DNA from: CAWFGW01 sp963815495
Lineage (GTDB): Bacteria > Bacteroidota > Bacteroidia > Cytophagales > JAAEPT01
DNA: 64,000 nucleotides
Assembly: GCA_963815495.1 (NCBI GenBank)
Contig: CAWFGW010000029.1
Location: 310,001-374,000 of the forward strand
Reading direction: 5' to 3'
The notes beneath the pieces were generated by a model. The model did no database searches. It had not been told where the DNA came from and was given only the letters and a program-made list of their open reading frames with translations. Each line of letters begins with the position of its first letter. Positions within the stretch are counted from its first letter, which is position 1. Shown here one piece after another: positions 41,880 to 50,877 of this stretch. Both the position numbers and the translations under genes were made by a program.

Positions 41880-42053
41880 GTTTGCTAACACCATGCATCA
41901 AATCATGGTTTTGTTGTGGTTTGGTGAGGGGGTGGCTCTTCGCAGTAAGCCTCTCTAATCTAGCAATTTGAATATGCAGTAAACCGAAACTATTTTACAA
42001 GATAAAAACGCCTCGAATTACACAGTCAACGTTAACAATTTCAGGAAACACCA
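41880..42053 (+). repeat. Trailer module E
   Basis: GTTTGCTAACACCATGCATC, with ATCAAATCATGG and TTGTGGTTTGGTG corresponding to ATGAAATCATGG and TCTGTGGTTTATG of module D. The three hairpins are not clearly retained. It ends near CAACGTTAACAATTTCAGG. It leads into the AraC gene at 42071. Confidence 0.55.
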
Positions 42054-42070
42054 CAACAACAGAAAAATAG

Positions 42071-42835
42071 GTGAAATTTGACAAACATTTTCCGACAGAA
42101 AGACTTAAACCCTACATCAAATACTTTGTAGTGTCGGAGAATGAATTGGAAAGTGAATACAAAGTATTTCCGTCCTCGGGTTTGGTTATCGGTTTCCAAT
42201 ATAAAGGACATCTTACAACGTTAAAAAACAATACGGAAAACAAACTAAAATCAGCAGGAATTACGGGTATATCAGACAGCTACAAAGTCTTTAAAAATTC
42301 ACCCGATGTCGGAACGATTTTAGTGTACTTTACCGAAATTGGTTTTACGCATTTTGCTTCGCACCCAGCTAATGAACTTTTTAATTTAAGCCTTTCTCTT
42401 GACGATATTTTTGACAAAAACAGCCTAGTAGAAGTTGAAGAGAAATTAGCATTTGCCAATACAGATAAACAAAGAATAAATATAGTTGAGCAGTTTTTAG
42501 TATCCCAGTTAAAAGCTATTCAAACAGATAATTTAATAGTTGAAGCAGTTAAACTCATCTATCAAACTAATGGAACTATACGCATAAAAGAGTTGAACGA
42601 AAAGCTACTTATCAGTCAAAGTCCTTTTGAAAAGCGATTTAAAAAAGTAGTTGGAACAACACCTAAGAAATTTGCTTCTATTGTTCGTTTCAACATAGTT
42701 CTTGATAATCTGAACGAAACCAAAACGCTGACTGAAATCTGTTACGAAAATAATTTCTTTGACCAAGCTCATTTTATCAAAGACTTTAAACAATTTACGG
42801 GCGACACTCCGCAAAATTTTCAACGTTTCTTATAG
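42071..42835 (+). CDS. AraC-family transcription regulator
   Basis: 254 aa, GTG start (MKFDKHFPTERLKPYIKYF). N-terminal DUF6597/cupin-like sensing domain (about 1-140) is followed by AraC HTH (about 155-254): NGTIRIKELNEKLLISQSPFEKRFKKVVGTTPKKFASIVRF and LTEICYENNFFDQAHFIKDFKQFTGDTPQNF. Its targets are unknown; the DUF1398 gene downstream is the nearest candidate. Confidence 0.88.
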   Translation: MKFDKHFPTERLKPYIKYFVVSENELESEYKVFPSSGLVIGFQYKGHLTTLKNNTENKLKSAGITGISDSYKVFKNSPDVGTILVYFTEIGFTHFASHPANELFNLSLSLDDIFDKNSLVEVEEKLAFANTDKQRINIVEQFLVSQLKAIQTDNLIVEAVKLIYQTNGTIRIKELNEKLLISQSPFEKRFKKVVGTTPKKFASIVRFNIVLDNLNETKTLTEICYENNFFDQAHFIKDFKQFTGDTPQNFQRFL

Positions 42836-42907
42836 AGAAACGATTTTTTACAATTTAAAGAGTTTTTATCAACGCACCTTTGCATTGTAATCTTAATGTA
42901 AAAACAA

Positions 42908-43009
42908 ATGCTAAAATCGGCATTCCTATTTTCAAGTTTGAGCATTATGGTTGCGTGTAATTCAACAAGTTGTTTAACAATTAAAAATCAAGAAAAATGT
43001 TTACTGTAG
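42908..43009 (+). pseudogene. Truncated lipoprotein signal fragment
   Basis: Frame of 33 codons reading MLKSAFLFSSLSIMVACNSTS, a plausible lipoprotein signal with Cys17, stopping inside the start of the DUF1398 gene (overlap 13 nt). Probably a decayed remnant or a small leader; it could be chance. Confidence 0.25.
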
Positions 43010-43386
43010 AACAAATCAAAGCAGCCCATAGCAAAGTCAAGTCAGGGGCGGACTTCCCTTCTTATATTCAAGACCTGAAAAAATTAGGTGTAACGTACTA
43101 TGAAACTTTTGTAGCAGACGGACATACCGACTATTATGGAGAGAATGATTATAAAATCACTTCCCCTGCAACATACGAAAAGTTAATAGTCGCAGGAGAA
43201 TCTAATAAGGTACAGTTTAAAACAGATTTAAAAAAACATCAGGAGAGCAAGACGGATTATCCGACTTTCTGTACTGACTGTGCCAAGTCAGGTATTGAAA
43301 AATGGGCTGTTTGTACGGAAAAAATGACTTGTACTTATTTTGACAAAGCAAGAAATGAAATTTATGTGGAAGAAATTCCGAAATAA
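42997..43386 (+). CDS. DUF1398 family protein
   Basis: 129 aa with the family pattern MFTVEQIKAAHSKVKSGADF, YIQDLKKLGVTYYETFVADGHTDYYG and HQESKTDYPTFCTDCAKSGIEKWAVCTEKMTCTYFDKARN. Relatives are annotated as YbcV-like phage-envelope proteins without proven function. Four Cys in the C-terminal half (FCTDC, VCTEKMTC) may bind metal. Likely a cytoplasmic protein regulated with the AraC gene upstream. Confidence 0.82.
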   Translation: MFTVEQIKAAHSKVKSGADFPSYIQDLKKLGVTYYETFVADGHTDYYGENDYKITSPATYEKLIVAGESNKVQFKTDLKKHQESKTDYPTFCTDCAKSGIEKWAVCTEKMTCTYFDKARNEIYVEEIPK

Positions 43387-43486
43387 AAAACTGCTTATAA
43401 TAATATTAAACGCCCTCACAAGAAAGAAAGAAATGGGTTGAGCTCGGGGGCATCATTAACAACAATGCAGGCGGAACCCAAAGTAG

Positions 43487-43765
43487 TGTAGGCGTTGAAT
43501 AGTTTGTGTTCTCCTCAGCACCTTCTGGCCCCCAACTTTTTAAAGGTTACAGAGGTTTTTATATTTTTTTCAAATACCCCTGTTGAGTGTACATTATTAT
43601 CCATTGATTAACCGTTTAACAAACGCTTAATCAATGGATATTTTTTTACTGCTTTATAATAAAGTGTGTTATCAGCTTTTAAATTATGATTTTGTAATAT
43701 ATTGTGAACTACAAAATATATAATCTGGATATGTTGACATGTCCACAAATCCAGATGTTAAATGC
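43487..43765 (+). repeat. Module F: duplicated nirD 3' end, terminator remnant and leader block
   Basis: TAGGCGTTGAATAGTTTGTG TTCTCCTCAG and the following ~270 bp correspond step by step to the end of nirD and leader A (about 35682-35958). They include a decayed CCTCAG/GAGG terminator, a long stem (ATCCATTGATTAA/TTAATCAATGGAT, 43599-43639) with T-run, the block ACTGCTTTATAATAAAGTG, and a final imperfect palindrome CTGGAT...ATCCAG near 43725-43755. It ends GTTAAATGC, not GTTAGCC. Confidence 0.7.
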
Positions 43766-43775
43766 AATTTGAGAG

Positions 43776-44354
43776 ATGAATAAAAATCAATCTTCATTAA
43801 TAAATTTCATTAAACAAATCATTCCAATCAATGAAAGGGATGCCGAGGAAATTGCCAATGCCTTTCACTTTGCAAAAATTGAAAAAAATTCACTTTTTCT
43901 AAAAGAGAATGAAATTAGTGACGACTATTTTTATCTTCAAAATGGATTAATGCGGGTTTTTCTCTATGATTTAGAAGGAAATGAAATAACTACCGATATT
44001 TTCACAGACAATAACATAGTTTTCGAAATCACCTCTTTTTTTAATCGCGTTAAATCTGAAACCAATATTCAAGCGATAACAGATTGTACAGGTTATCGCA
44101 TTTCGTACGAAGAATTAAACAAGCTGTTTCATGATAAACCTACTTTTAGAGATTTTGGAAGAGCTATTTTAGTGAAAGAGTTTATCGCTTCCAAAAAGAG
44201 AAACTATGCTATGATTAATCAAACTGCCGAACAACGTTACCACCACTTATTGACTTCAAAACCTGAAATAGTAAAACATGTACCATTGAAATATATAGCT
44301 TCATACATCGGTGTTACAGATAGTACATTAAGTAGAATACGAAAGAAAAAATAA
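43776..44354 (+). CDS. Crp/Fnr-family regulator lacking Fe-S cysteines
   Basis: 192 aa. The cNMP-binding-like barrel (about 20-120; FLKENEISDDYFYLQNGLMRVFLYDLEGNEITTDIF) precedes a compact HTH (TAEQRYHHLLTSKPEIVKHVPLKYIASYIGVTDSTLSRIRKKK). The ligand-binding PBC residues are degenerate and no cysteine cluster is present, so the signal is unknown. It resembles the short Bacteroidota cyclic-nucleotide-like regulators that sit next to single target genes; the membrane protein 80 nt downstream is the likely target. Confidence 0.87.
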   Translation: MNKNQSSLINFIKQIIPINERDAEEIANAFHFAKIEKNSLFLKENEISDDYFYLQNGLMRVFLYDLEGNEITTDIFTDNNIVFEITSFFNRVKSETNIQAITDCTGYRISYEELNKLFHDKPTFRDFGRAILVKEFIASKKRNYAMINQTAEQRYHHLLTSKPEIVKHVPLKYIASYIGVTDSTLSRIRKKK

Positions 44355-44434
44355 CCGATGTGTTTTCTTGCCTTTTGTCAAGTGAAGCAAATCTTTTGAT
44401 GGTCTAATTTTGTGTTTCACTAAAAAATTACAAA

Positions 44435-45118
44435 ATGGCAGATCTTTCAATTTTACCCTCGCTTGGGCTAATCTCAACTACCCTACTTACTCTTTGGTTA
44501 TTTTATAAAGCTTCTAATCACAAAAAGCCACTGTACGCCATTATCCTATGGATGCTTATTGTAGGTGTATTAGGAATAACTGGGTTTTACCAAAAATCAG
44601 ATGCTTTTCCACCAAGGTTCACTTTATTAATTGCTCCGGCTATTTTATCTATTTTGATAATTTTCACCAATAAAAAGAGTAGGATTTTTATCGATAGCCT
44701 TAGTTTAAAACATTTAACCATCTTGCATATTGTCCGCATTCCAGTGGAGATTATTCTTTATGCAGTTTTTTTAAGTGGATTAATTCCTGAACTAATGACC
44801 TTTGAAGGCTATAATTATGATGTCATATCAGGAATTACAGCGCCAATCATATACTATTTAGCATTTGTTAAGAAAACAATTGGGCGAAAAAGTCTTCTAA
44901 TATGGAATATCGCGTGCTTTGGACTATTGATTAATATAATGGTAATAGCAGTATTAAGTGCAAAAACTCCCTTTCAGCAATTGGCATTTGATCAACCCAA
45001 TATTGCAGTAACTTATTTTCCTTTTGTATGGTTACCAGCCATTATAGTTCCGATCGTTTTGTTTTCACATTTAGCTAGTATAAGACAGTTGGTATTAAAA
45101 AATAAATCAACTTATTAA
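44435..45118 (+). CDS. Seven-helix membrane protein of unknown function
   Basis: 227 aa with about seven hydrophobic helices (6-24, 34-52, 62-80, 95-115, 125-143, 155-176, 196-216). Helix 1 is ILPSLGLISTTLLTLWLFY. No domain recognised. Start ATG 44435 lies 80 nt after the Crp-family regulator stop. Followed by an unlinked hairpin and a secreted-protein gene. Probably controlled by the upstream regulator. Confidence 0.72.
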   Translation: MADLSILPSLGLISTTLLTLWLFYKASNHKKPLYAIILWMLIVGVLGITGFYQKSDAFPPRFTLLIAPAILSILIIFTNKKSRIFIDSLSLKHLTILHIVRIPVEIILYAVFLSGLIPELMTFEGYNYDVISGITAPIIYYLAFVKKTIGRKSLLIWNIACFGLLINIMVIAVLSAKTPFQQLAFDQPNIAVTYFPFVWLPAIIVPIVLFSHLASIRQLVLKNKSTY

Positions 45119-45421
45119 TTGCTTCAATTGCCAGTGCAAGCATCCTTATAAACTTTGTAAGTAAGGATGCTAGCTTGTACAGCTTTACCCACCAGATTTA
45201 ATCCTTCAACGTTCTTAGATGGAAAATGCCTCTATCAGTTCGCTTTGCTCGTGTCAGGGCAACTTACTTGCTTTTGATCAAGCCAAAACACTAACTTGTT
45301 GAATTGTATACAAAAAAAATCACATAAAACTGACTGTCAACACTATATTCGTTAAAACAAGATTTTTTTAACAATGTAATTTTTTCATTAAATTATCTCA
45401 AAATTAACGAAAGTTCACCAA
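45119..45421. other. Intergenic stretch with hairpin
   Basis: Contains GCATCCTTA (45140-45148) pairing with TAAGGATGC (45162-45170), with outer AAG/CTT pairs, no T run. The rest is AT-rich with no frame and no recognisable promoter. Confidence 0.4.
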
Positions 45422-45898
45422 ATGAATGTTCTTATTAAACTTATGTGTTTAATTCTTCTGGTATCTGTTACCGGATTTACTTTTGGTCAAAGTACACTTC
45501 TTAGTTCAGGAGGCACTGTGGCAACTTCAGAAGGTTCACTCAGTTATTCTCTAGGACAGCTTAATAATCAAACTAGTTCAATTTCAGAATGGTCAATTGT
45601 AGAAGGGGTTCAACAACCCTTTGAGGTATCACAACCTTTAGGAAACGAAGATGAAAAGCTAGCTATCGGTATATCAATGTATCCCAATCCAGCCAACGAT
45701 ATAGTTGTTGTAACTACTGAAAATTTTCAAAATTTGGAACTTACGGTTTTGGATATAAACGGGAAGGTTCTTCTGGAAAAGAAACTTACCGATAAAACAA
45801 CACCGGTTGATATGAGTGCATTTTCTGATAAAATTTATTTAATAAAAATTAATAATGATTTTCAATCAATTAGGACATTTAAATTAATTAGAAAATAA
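45422..45898 (+). CDS. Secreted protein with T9SS sorting domain
   Basis: 158 aa with Sec signal (VTGFTFGQ). Short N-terminal domain of SLLSSGGTVATSEGSLSYSLGQLNNQT type (the frequent Bacteroidota surface module with a SYSxGQ motif). The T9SS type-A C-terminus starts near 80 (ISMYPNPANDIVVVTTENFQNLELTVLDINGKVL...YLIKINNDFQSIRTFKLIRK). It is followed 4 nt later by another secreted-protein gene; likely co-transcribed. Confidence 0.82.
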   Translation: MNVLIKLMCLILLVSVTGFTFGQSTLLSSGGTVATSEGSLSYSLGQLNNQTSSISEWSIVEGVQQPFEVSQPLGNEDEKLAIGISMYPNPANDIVVVTTENFQNLELTVLDINGKVLLEKKLTDKTTPVDMSAFSDKIYLIKINNDFQSIRTFKLIRK

Positions 45899-45902
45899 CA
45901 AC

Positions 45903-46805
45903 ATGAAAAAATATTTCTCCCTTTGCTTGATTGTTTGTTCTCTCAATATGTATGCTCAGACACCCAATAAGATGAGTTATCAGGCAGTCATAAGAAATGC
46001 TACCAATGAACTTGTTACTAATGCGGCTGTTGGTATGAGAATTAGTATTCTACAAGGTAGTGCCTCTGGTAAGGTGGTCTATTCAGAAAGTCATACCCCA
46101 ACTACCAACCAAAATGGATTGATCAGTTTAGAAATTGGTGGAGGCACCGTGTTGTCTGGTACTATTTCTAACATTGATTGGTCAGATAACACTTATTTTG
46201 TTCAGACGGAAACCGATACAGATGGAGGCACGAATTATCAATTAATGACCACCAGTCAGTTGTTGAGTGTTCCATATGCCCTTCACGCTAAAACGGCAGC
46301 TTCGGTAACTAAACCAGTACTGTTAGAACCTTATATTTTAGGAACTTCCACGTATGCAGATAATGCTAGTTTTTACTATAATGAAAAATTGGGATGGCAA
46401 GGAGCAAATGAAGCCTGTAAGGATGCTTATCCGAATGAGCGATATGCGAGAGCTTTCACAATGGATCAGATAACACAAGCATTAACTTTAGGTAACTTTT
46501 CTGATAATCAAAACTATAACGATGTTCCTTTTTGGGTTATAACCTCCTCTGTGACAAAGGGGGCTAGCTATAATGGTTCAGGACTCAATAATGCTGCAAA
46601 TCTATCAGATGGCCTTAGTGGTGTATCTACAAAAGCCATACAGGGAAAAATAACATTCGACTTTAAGTTAGAAAGTACTAATGATGAAGAGCATTATAAA
46701 AACGGTCCATTGCAAAGATTTTTCACCGTTGAACAGGATATTTTCTCTTCAAGTACTAATCTCCCATGTCTTTGTGGTACCTACAAGCCTGCTGAGGATC
46801 AGTAA
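45903..46805 (+). CDS. Secreted Bacteroidota surface protein with PNKMSYQAVIRN-type N-terminal module
   Basis: 300 aa with Sec signal ending MYAQ. The N-terminal ~125 residues (PNKMSYQAVIRNATNELVTN, GMRISILQGS, NGLISLEIGGGTVLSGTISNIDWSD, LLSVPYALHAKTA) are a familiar Bacteroidota module seen on surface/tail-fibre-like proteins. The C-terminal half (AFTMDQITQALTL.. LPCLCGTYKPAEDQ) has no recognised domain. No T9SS C-terminus is obvious. Probably part of the same transcript as the preceding T9SS gene. Confidence 0.72.
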   Translation: MKKYFSLCLIVCSLNMYAQTPNKMSYQAVIRNATNELVTNAAVGMRISILQGSASGKVVYSESHTPTTNQNGLISLEIGGGTVLSGTISNIDWSDNTYFVQTETDTDGGTNYQLMTTSQLLSVPYALHAKTAASVTKPVLLEPYILGTSTYADNASFYYNEKLGWQGANEACKDAYPNERYARAFTMDQITQALTLGNFSDNQNYNDVPFWVITSSVTKGASYNGSGLNNAANLSDGLSGVSTKAIQGKITFDFKLESTNDEEHYKNGPLQRFFTVEQDIFSSSTNLPCLCGTYKPAEDQ

Positions 46806-47179
46806 CCCACTATTGACAAGGTTTAAAGTTTTCTAAGATTAACACCTAGTATTTTTAATTTTGGTTTACTGAAAGTGAAAAAGAAGCTAATATGCTATTC
46901 ATTTCCCTTTCAAAAAGAGGGAAAATAAAACTTCCTATCGCGGACAAGTTTTGTGGTTCTTACTACGGGCGCTGTCTGGATCAATTGGGGGTAAATTGGG
47001 TAATAATTTTTGCCCTGAAAAACTTTAGTACTCCAACCCAAAAGATTAGCTAAATGGGCAAAGCACCCTGTAAAGTTTCAAAACCACAGCTCAAAAGTCC
47101 CTCTTACAACAATAAATTTAACAATTAAGTCATCGTTACTTTATATATAATCCGTATTTTACCATAGCTTAAAAAACCA
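46806..47179. other. Intergenic stretch without recognisable gene
   Basis: AT-rich. TTTTGTGGTTCTTACTACGG near 46951 loosely resembles the TTTTGTGGTTACTTGTGAG segment of trailer B. AACCACA near 47079 could pair with it. I see no coding frame. Confidence 0.3.
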
Positions 47180-47818
47180 ATGCTGATGAAATATTTAATC
47201 CTTTGCGTAATACCACTTCTCTCCTTTTCCTGTAAAAAAGACAAGAATAAAATCATGGTTGATTTAAGCCAATTTGATCAAATAACGGAACGATATCCCT
47301 ATGGAGAAATAAAACCCACCATACCTGTTAATTATTTTGAGCTCTTGATTTCTTATGGTAGCGATGATGAAGTATTATTTAGTTCAGGAACTAAATGTTC
47401 TGATGCTTCAAATCCTACGGATTGTGAAATTCAATTTGACTCATTAAAAAGTCCCTCTGAAGGTTTTTCTTACGGTTGCTTGCCCGATTATTGCTATAAA
47501 TACCTCAAATATCAAAGGGGTAATGAAATTAATGTGCTCACTAATACCGATGAATTAAAAACCTTTTTTGGAGAAATTGACTCTAAGTCAGAGGCAATCA
47601 TGTTAGTTGTTTCTGCAAACTACAATTTCAGTACTCAAGACAAAGAAACAGGTGCTATAAAAGTATCCGATGCAGGATATGAACTATTAGTAACAAAGCT
47701 GGTGAAAGACTGTAACCCAGTTCAAACGAATAGGTACCACCTGGAAATTACTAAGGCTGGAGAAATCAATATTTTAACAGAAGAAGAGTATTCTGTGTCT
47801 GAAGGGGCATGCATTTAA
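47180..47818 (+). CDS. Lipoprotein of unknown function
   Basis: 212 aa with lipobox LLSFSCKKD. Four further Cys in pairs (KCSDASNPTDC, CLPDYCYKY) suggest disulphides in the periplasm. No homologous domain recognised. Start MLMKYL or MKYL (47186) equally possible. It stands alone between T9SS genes and is convergent with the delta-60 repeat protein gene. Confidence 0.68.
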   Translation: MLMKYLILCVIPLLSFSCKKDKNKIMVDLSQFDQITERYPYGEIKPTIPVNYFELLISYGSDDEVLFSSGTKCSDASNPTDCEIQFDSLKSPSEGFSYGCLPDYCYKYLKYQRGNEINVLTNTDELKTFFGEIDSKSEAIMLVVSANYNFSTQDKETGAIKVSDAGYELLVTKLVKDCNPVQTNRYHLEITKAGEINILTEEEYSVSEGACI

Positions 47819-47844
47819 TGTCCCTAACCTATTTTATATAATTA

Positions 47845-47941
47845 TAGCTCGTTTGTGGTTTACTTGCCCAAATCGTGTGCCTCGTATTAGACCGTGTGTG
47901 TATATTTTTTTAATCTTTTCAATCATTAGGCTAACGAGCTA
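47845..47941. repeat. Inverted-repeat element between convergent genes, possibly a diverged trailer
   Basis: TAGCTCGTT (47845-47853) pairs perfectly with AACGAGCTA (47933-47941). Inside are TTTGTGGTTTACTTGCCCAA and AGGCTAAC, which echo trailer B (TTTGTGGTTACTTG...CCAAATC, GGCTAAC). It may act as a terminator for the minus gene or be a degenerate trailer. Confidence 0.45.
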
Positions 47942-47960
47942 AAAATAATTTTAACTGGTT

Positions 47961-50489
47961 CTAATCGATTAATAATCTCCCTGTATGTACAAGATTTTCA
48001 CCCTTCCAAATCATATAGAGATATATACCAGAAGAGATTCCTTCCAAATTAATTTCTTGTTGTAAGGAACCACCAAGCTGCAGCGTTCTTTCTAAAACAC
48101 CATCGATCGTCATAATTTCAAGTTTTGTATTCGGACTAAGTGATTCGATTGTAAATACACCAACCGATGGATTCGGATAAACATTGATATCAGAATCAGT
48201 AGAAACGCTATAACTTTCCAACCCGGATACAACTGAAGTATCACCGTTTAGTCGAACGATATGATTGGCTGAAATACCGTTATAACTAGTAAAAGAGCCC
48301 CCAATTAGTATTTTCCCATCAGATTGACGATTCAAAGCAAAAACACAAGCATTTGCTCCTGAACCCACTTCGAAAGTCTCGTCAACTGCCCCATCTCCAT
48401 GCAATCGGACAAGATGACTTTTATCAGATCCATTAAAATAAGTAAACCAACCGCCCACTAATAACTTATCATCAGGTAACAAGACCAGCTCTGTAATACC
48501 TGATCGTGCATTAGAGCCCGTTCCTACATCAAATGTATTATCTATTGAGCCATCTGTGCGTAGTCGGCACAAAGAACTTACATTTTCCCCATTTAATTTA
48601 TCAAGTGCCCCCGCCACGATTATTTTACCATCTTTTAGGACCAAGATGGAGGACACTGTTCCATTTACACCAGTTCCTATATCAAAGGTATTATCCACAG
48701 ATGCATCTTCATTCAATCTTAAAAAATATCGTTGTGATGAACTCCCATTATAGACATTAAAATTACCTCCTATCAAAATCTTACCATCTGGTTGAAGAGT
48801 GATTTTTTGCACTAGAGCACTTCCTCCAGAACTAGATCCAGCTCCTGTTCCTGTATTAAAAGTTTGATCTACCGCACCATCCGCATGTAAACGAACTAAA
48901 CCTTTTTTTGAAACACCATTAAACGAAGTAAAGTCCCCGCCTACCACTATTTTTTTATCTGGTTGTAGCGCTATTGCATAAATATTACTATTTGCAGCAG
49001 TACCGATAGTGAAATCGTTGTCAATAGTACCATCTTGATGTAAACGAGCAAATCGATTTTGTGTAATACCGTTGAAGGCAGTAAACTTCCCTCCTAACAG
49101 AATTTTTCCGTCAGCCTGTAATACTATTGCTCTAATTACTCCATTAGGCCCCGAGCCAATCTTAAATGATTCATCAATCGAACCATCAGTATTCAATCGA
49201 ACTAAGTATTTTTTAACAACACCATTAAAAGAAGTAAAATCTCCCCCTACGATCAACTTATGATCTTCCTGTTCAACTATTTGAAACACAGTACCATTTG
49301 CTCCCCAAGATTCGTTTTGAAACGTATTATCTAACGACCCATCCACATTAAGTCGTACCATACGATTTGAAAACTTATTATTATACCCAGTAAACCAACC
49401 ACCAACTAATATTTTACCTTCATTAAGAACTACGGTACTTGTAACACTTCCAGTAGCACCAGAACCTATATTAAAAGTAGGATCAATAGATCCATCTACA
49501 TTTAATCGAGCTAAACTATTAAGAGCAACACCGTTAAAAGCGGTAAACTGCCCCCCAATTATAATTTTATTGTCTTGGTGAATAACAATAGAATAGACGT
49601 CTCCAATGTTTGCTCCTGCACCAATATCAAAGGAATCATCAATGGACCCGTCTGAATTTAAACGGACTAAACATTTTTTAGCAACCCCATTAAAAGAAGT
49701 AAAATAACCGCCAACTAATATCTTTTGATCTTCTTGTACAGTCACAGTATTTACCCTACTACTAGCACCAGACCCAACATTAAATGAGCTATCGATAGAA
49801 CCATTCGCATTCAAACGAGTTAATCGCATATGGGACGCTCCGTTAAAAGTATCAAAAGCACCTCCTACCAGTATTTTACCGTCTGGATTCAGAACAATAC
49901 TATTCACATCATCATTTGCCCCGGTACTTATAAATGAATCATCAATAGAACCGTTTGTAGTCAATCGCACCAAACGGTTTTTGGATGCACCATTAAATGT
50001 GGTAAACTCGCCTCCTATAAGTATTTTCCCATCAGGCTGTACAACAATTGAGTTCACATGACCATTTGCTCCTGTTCCTGTATCAAACGTTTCATCAATC
50101 GACCCGTCTGAATTTAAACGTACAACACGGTTGTTAGAAATCCCATTAAATGTGGTAAACTCCCCTCCAACCAGTATTTTCCCATCATGCTGTAGTGCAA
50201 TTGACTTCACCCTCCCATTGGCACCTAGCCCTGTATCAAACGTCTCGTCTACTAAGCCACCCGCAGTCAAACGAATAAGCCGATTCACAGGTAATGTTCT
50301 GTAAAAAGCAAAATCACCCCCGACAAGAATTTTCCCGTCAGGTTGTGTTTTAACAACATGAACTGGCTTACTGAAAGTACCTAGACCAAGACTACTTCCA
50401 TCTGGATCTCCAGGCCCTGACGCTATAACAAACGATTGAAAAAAAAAGAAAGTGAAAACAATTACTGAAGAGAAAATAAATAACCTCAT
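47961..50489 (-). CDS. Secreted delta-60 repeat beta-propeller protein with T9SS sorting domain
   Basis: 842 aa with a Sec signal (MRLFIFSSVIVFTFFFFQSFVIASG). It carries about 14 delta-60 repeats of pattern DGKILVGGxFTxFNG..NRLVRLNxDGSIDxTFDxG, roughly one per 51-55 residues, from residue 45 to 745. The T9SS type-A C-terminus (INVYPNPSVGVFTIESLSPNTKLEIMTIDG...GIYLYMIWKGENLVHTGRLLID) is at about 765-842. Predicted extracellular repeat propeller, possibly adhesive; no enzyme signature. Repeats are well conserved, so unequal crossing-over could vary their number. Confidence 0.88.
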   Translation of the reverse strand: MRLFIFSSVIVFTFFFFQSFVIASGPGDPDGSSLGLGTFSKPVHVVKTQPDGKILVGGDFAFYRTLPVNRLIRLTAGGLVDETFDTGLGANGRVKSIALQHDGKILVGGEFTTFNGISNNRVVRLNSDGSIDETFDTGTGANGHVNSIVVQPDGKILIGGEFTTFNGASKNRLVRLTTNGSIDDSFISTGANDDVNSIVLNPDGKILVGGAFDTFNGASHMRLTRLNANGSIDSSFNVGSGASSRVNTVTVQEDQKILVGGYFTSFNGVAKKCLVRLNSDGSIDDSFDIGAGANIGDVYSIVIHQDNKIIIGGQFTAFNGVALNSLARLNVDGSIDPTFNIGSGATGSVTSTVVLNEGKILVGGWFTGYNNKFSNRMVRLNVDGSLDNTFQNESWGANGTVFQIVEQEDHKLIVGGDFTSFNGVVKKYLVRLNTDGSIDESFKIGSGPNGVIRAIVLQADGKILLGGKFTAFNGITQNRFARLHQDGTIDNDFTIGTAANSNIYAIALQPDKKIVVGGDFTSFNGVSKKGLVRLHADGAVDQTFNTGTGAGSSSGGSALVQKITLQPDGKILIGGNFNVYNGSSSQRYFLRLNEDASVDNTFDIGTGVNGTVSSILVLKDGKIIVAGALDKLNGENVSSLCRLRTDGSIDNTFDVGTGSNARSGITELVLLPDDKLLVGGWFTYFNGSDKSHLVRLHGDGAVDETFEVGSGANACVFALNRQSDGKILIGGSFTSYNGISANHIVRLNGDTSVVSGLESYSVSTDSDINVYPNPSVGVFTIESLSPNTKLEIMTIDGVLERTLQLGGSLQQEINLEGISSGIYLYMIWKGENLVHTGRLLID

Positions 50490-50877
50490 TAATAATCCGT
50501 TTTATTTAAAGATGATACAAATACTAAAAGCATTATAATTAATTTATACTAACTCTCATAATAAAGTAACTGCATACTCTAACACAGATATCAATAAAAC
50601 TACTCATACCATCAAAAAAACAAGGTTTATAAACTTACTTTATCTGTTAGTTCAAATTCTCGAAAGGTTCGAAAGGAATTAAGACCTAGTTAAGTAGCTA
50701 AAATTAAAAGTTTCTCAAAGTCATACCAGAGCTGGTAAATAGATCTTTTATAAGCGAGTACAAACAACCTATACATCCATGTAATATTTAACCGATTATG
50801 TTATATTGTTTTTAGGTTATAGACACCTTTATGAGATAATAATCTTTCTACTAAGTAGATTTATTGAAACCAACATA
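50490..50877. other. Intergenic stretch
   Basis: AT-rich 388 bp between the divergent delta-60 and Crp-family genes. No hairpin or motif stands out and no frame is convincing. Confidence 0.3.

Noticed and set aside
35846..42053. Canonical integron with attC sites
   Set aside because: Core GTT/AAC and cassette-like bracketing exist, but the core does not fit GTTRRRY, element length is large and no integron integrase is in the window; reported as cassette-like only.
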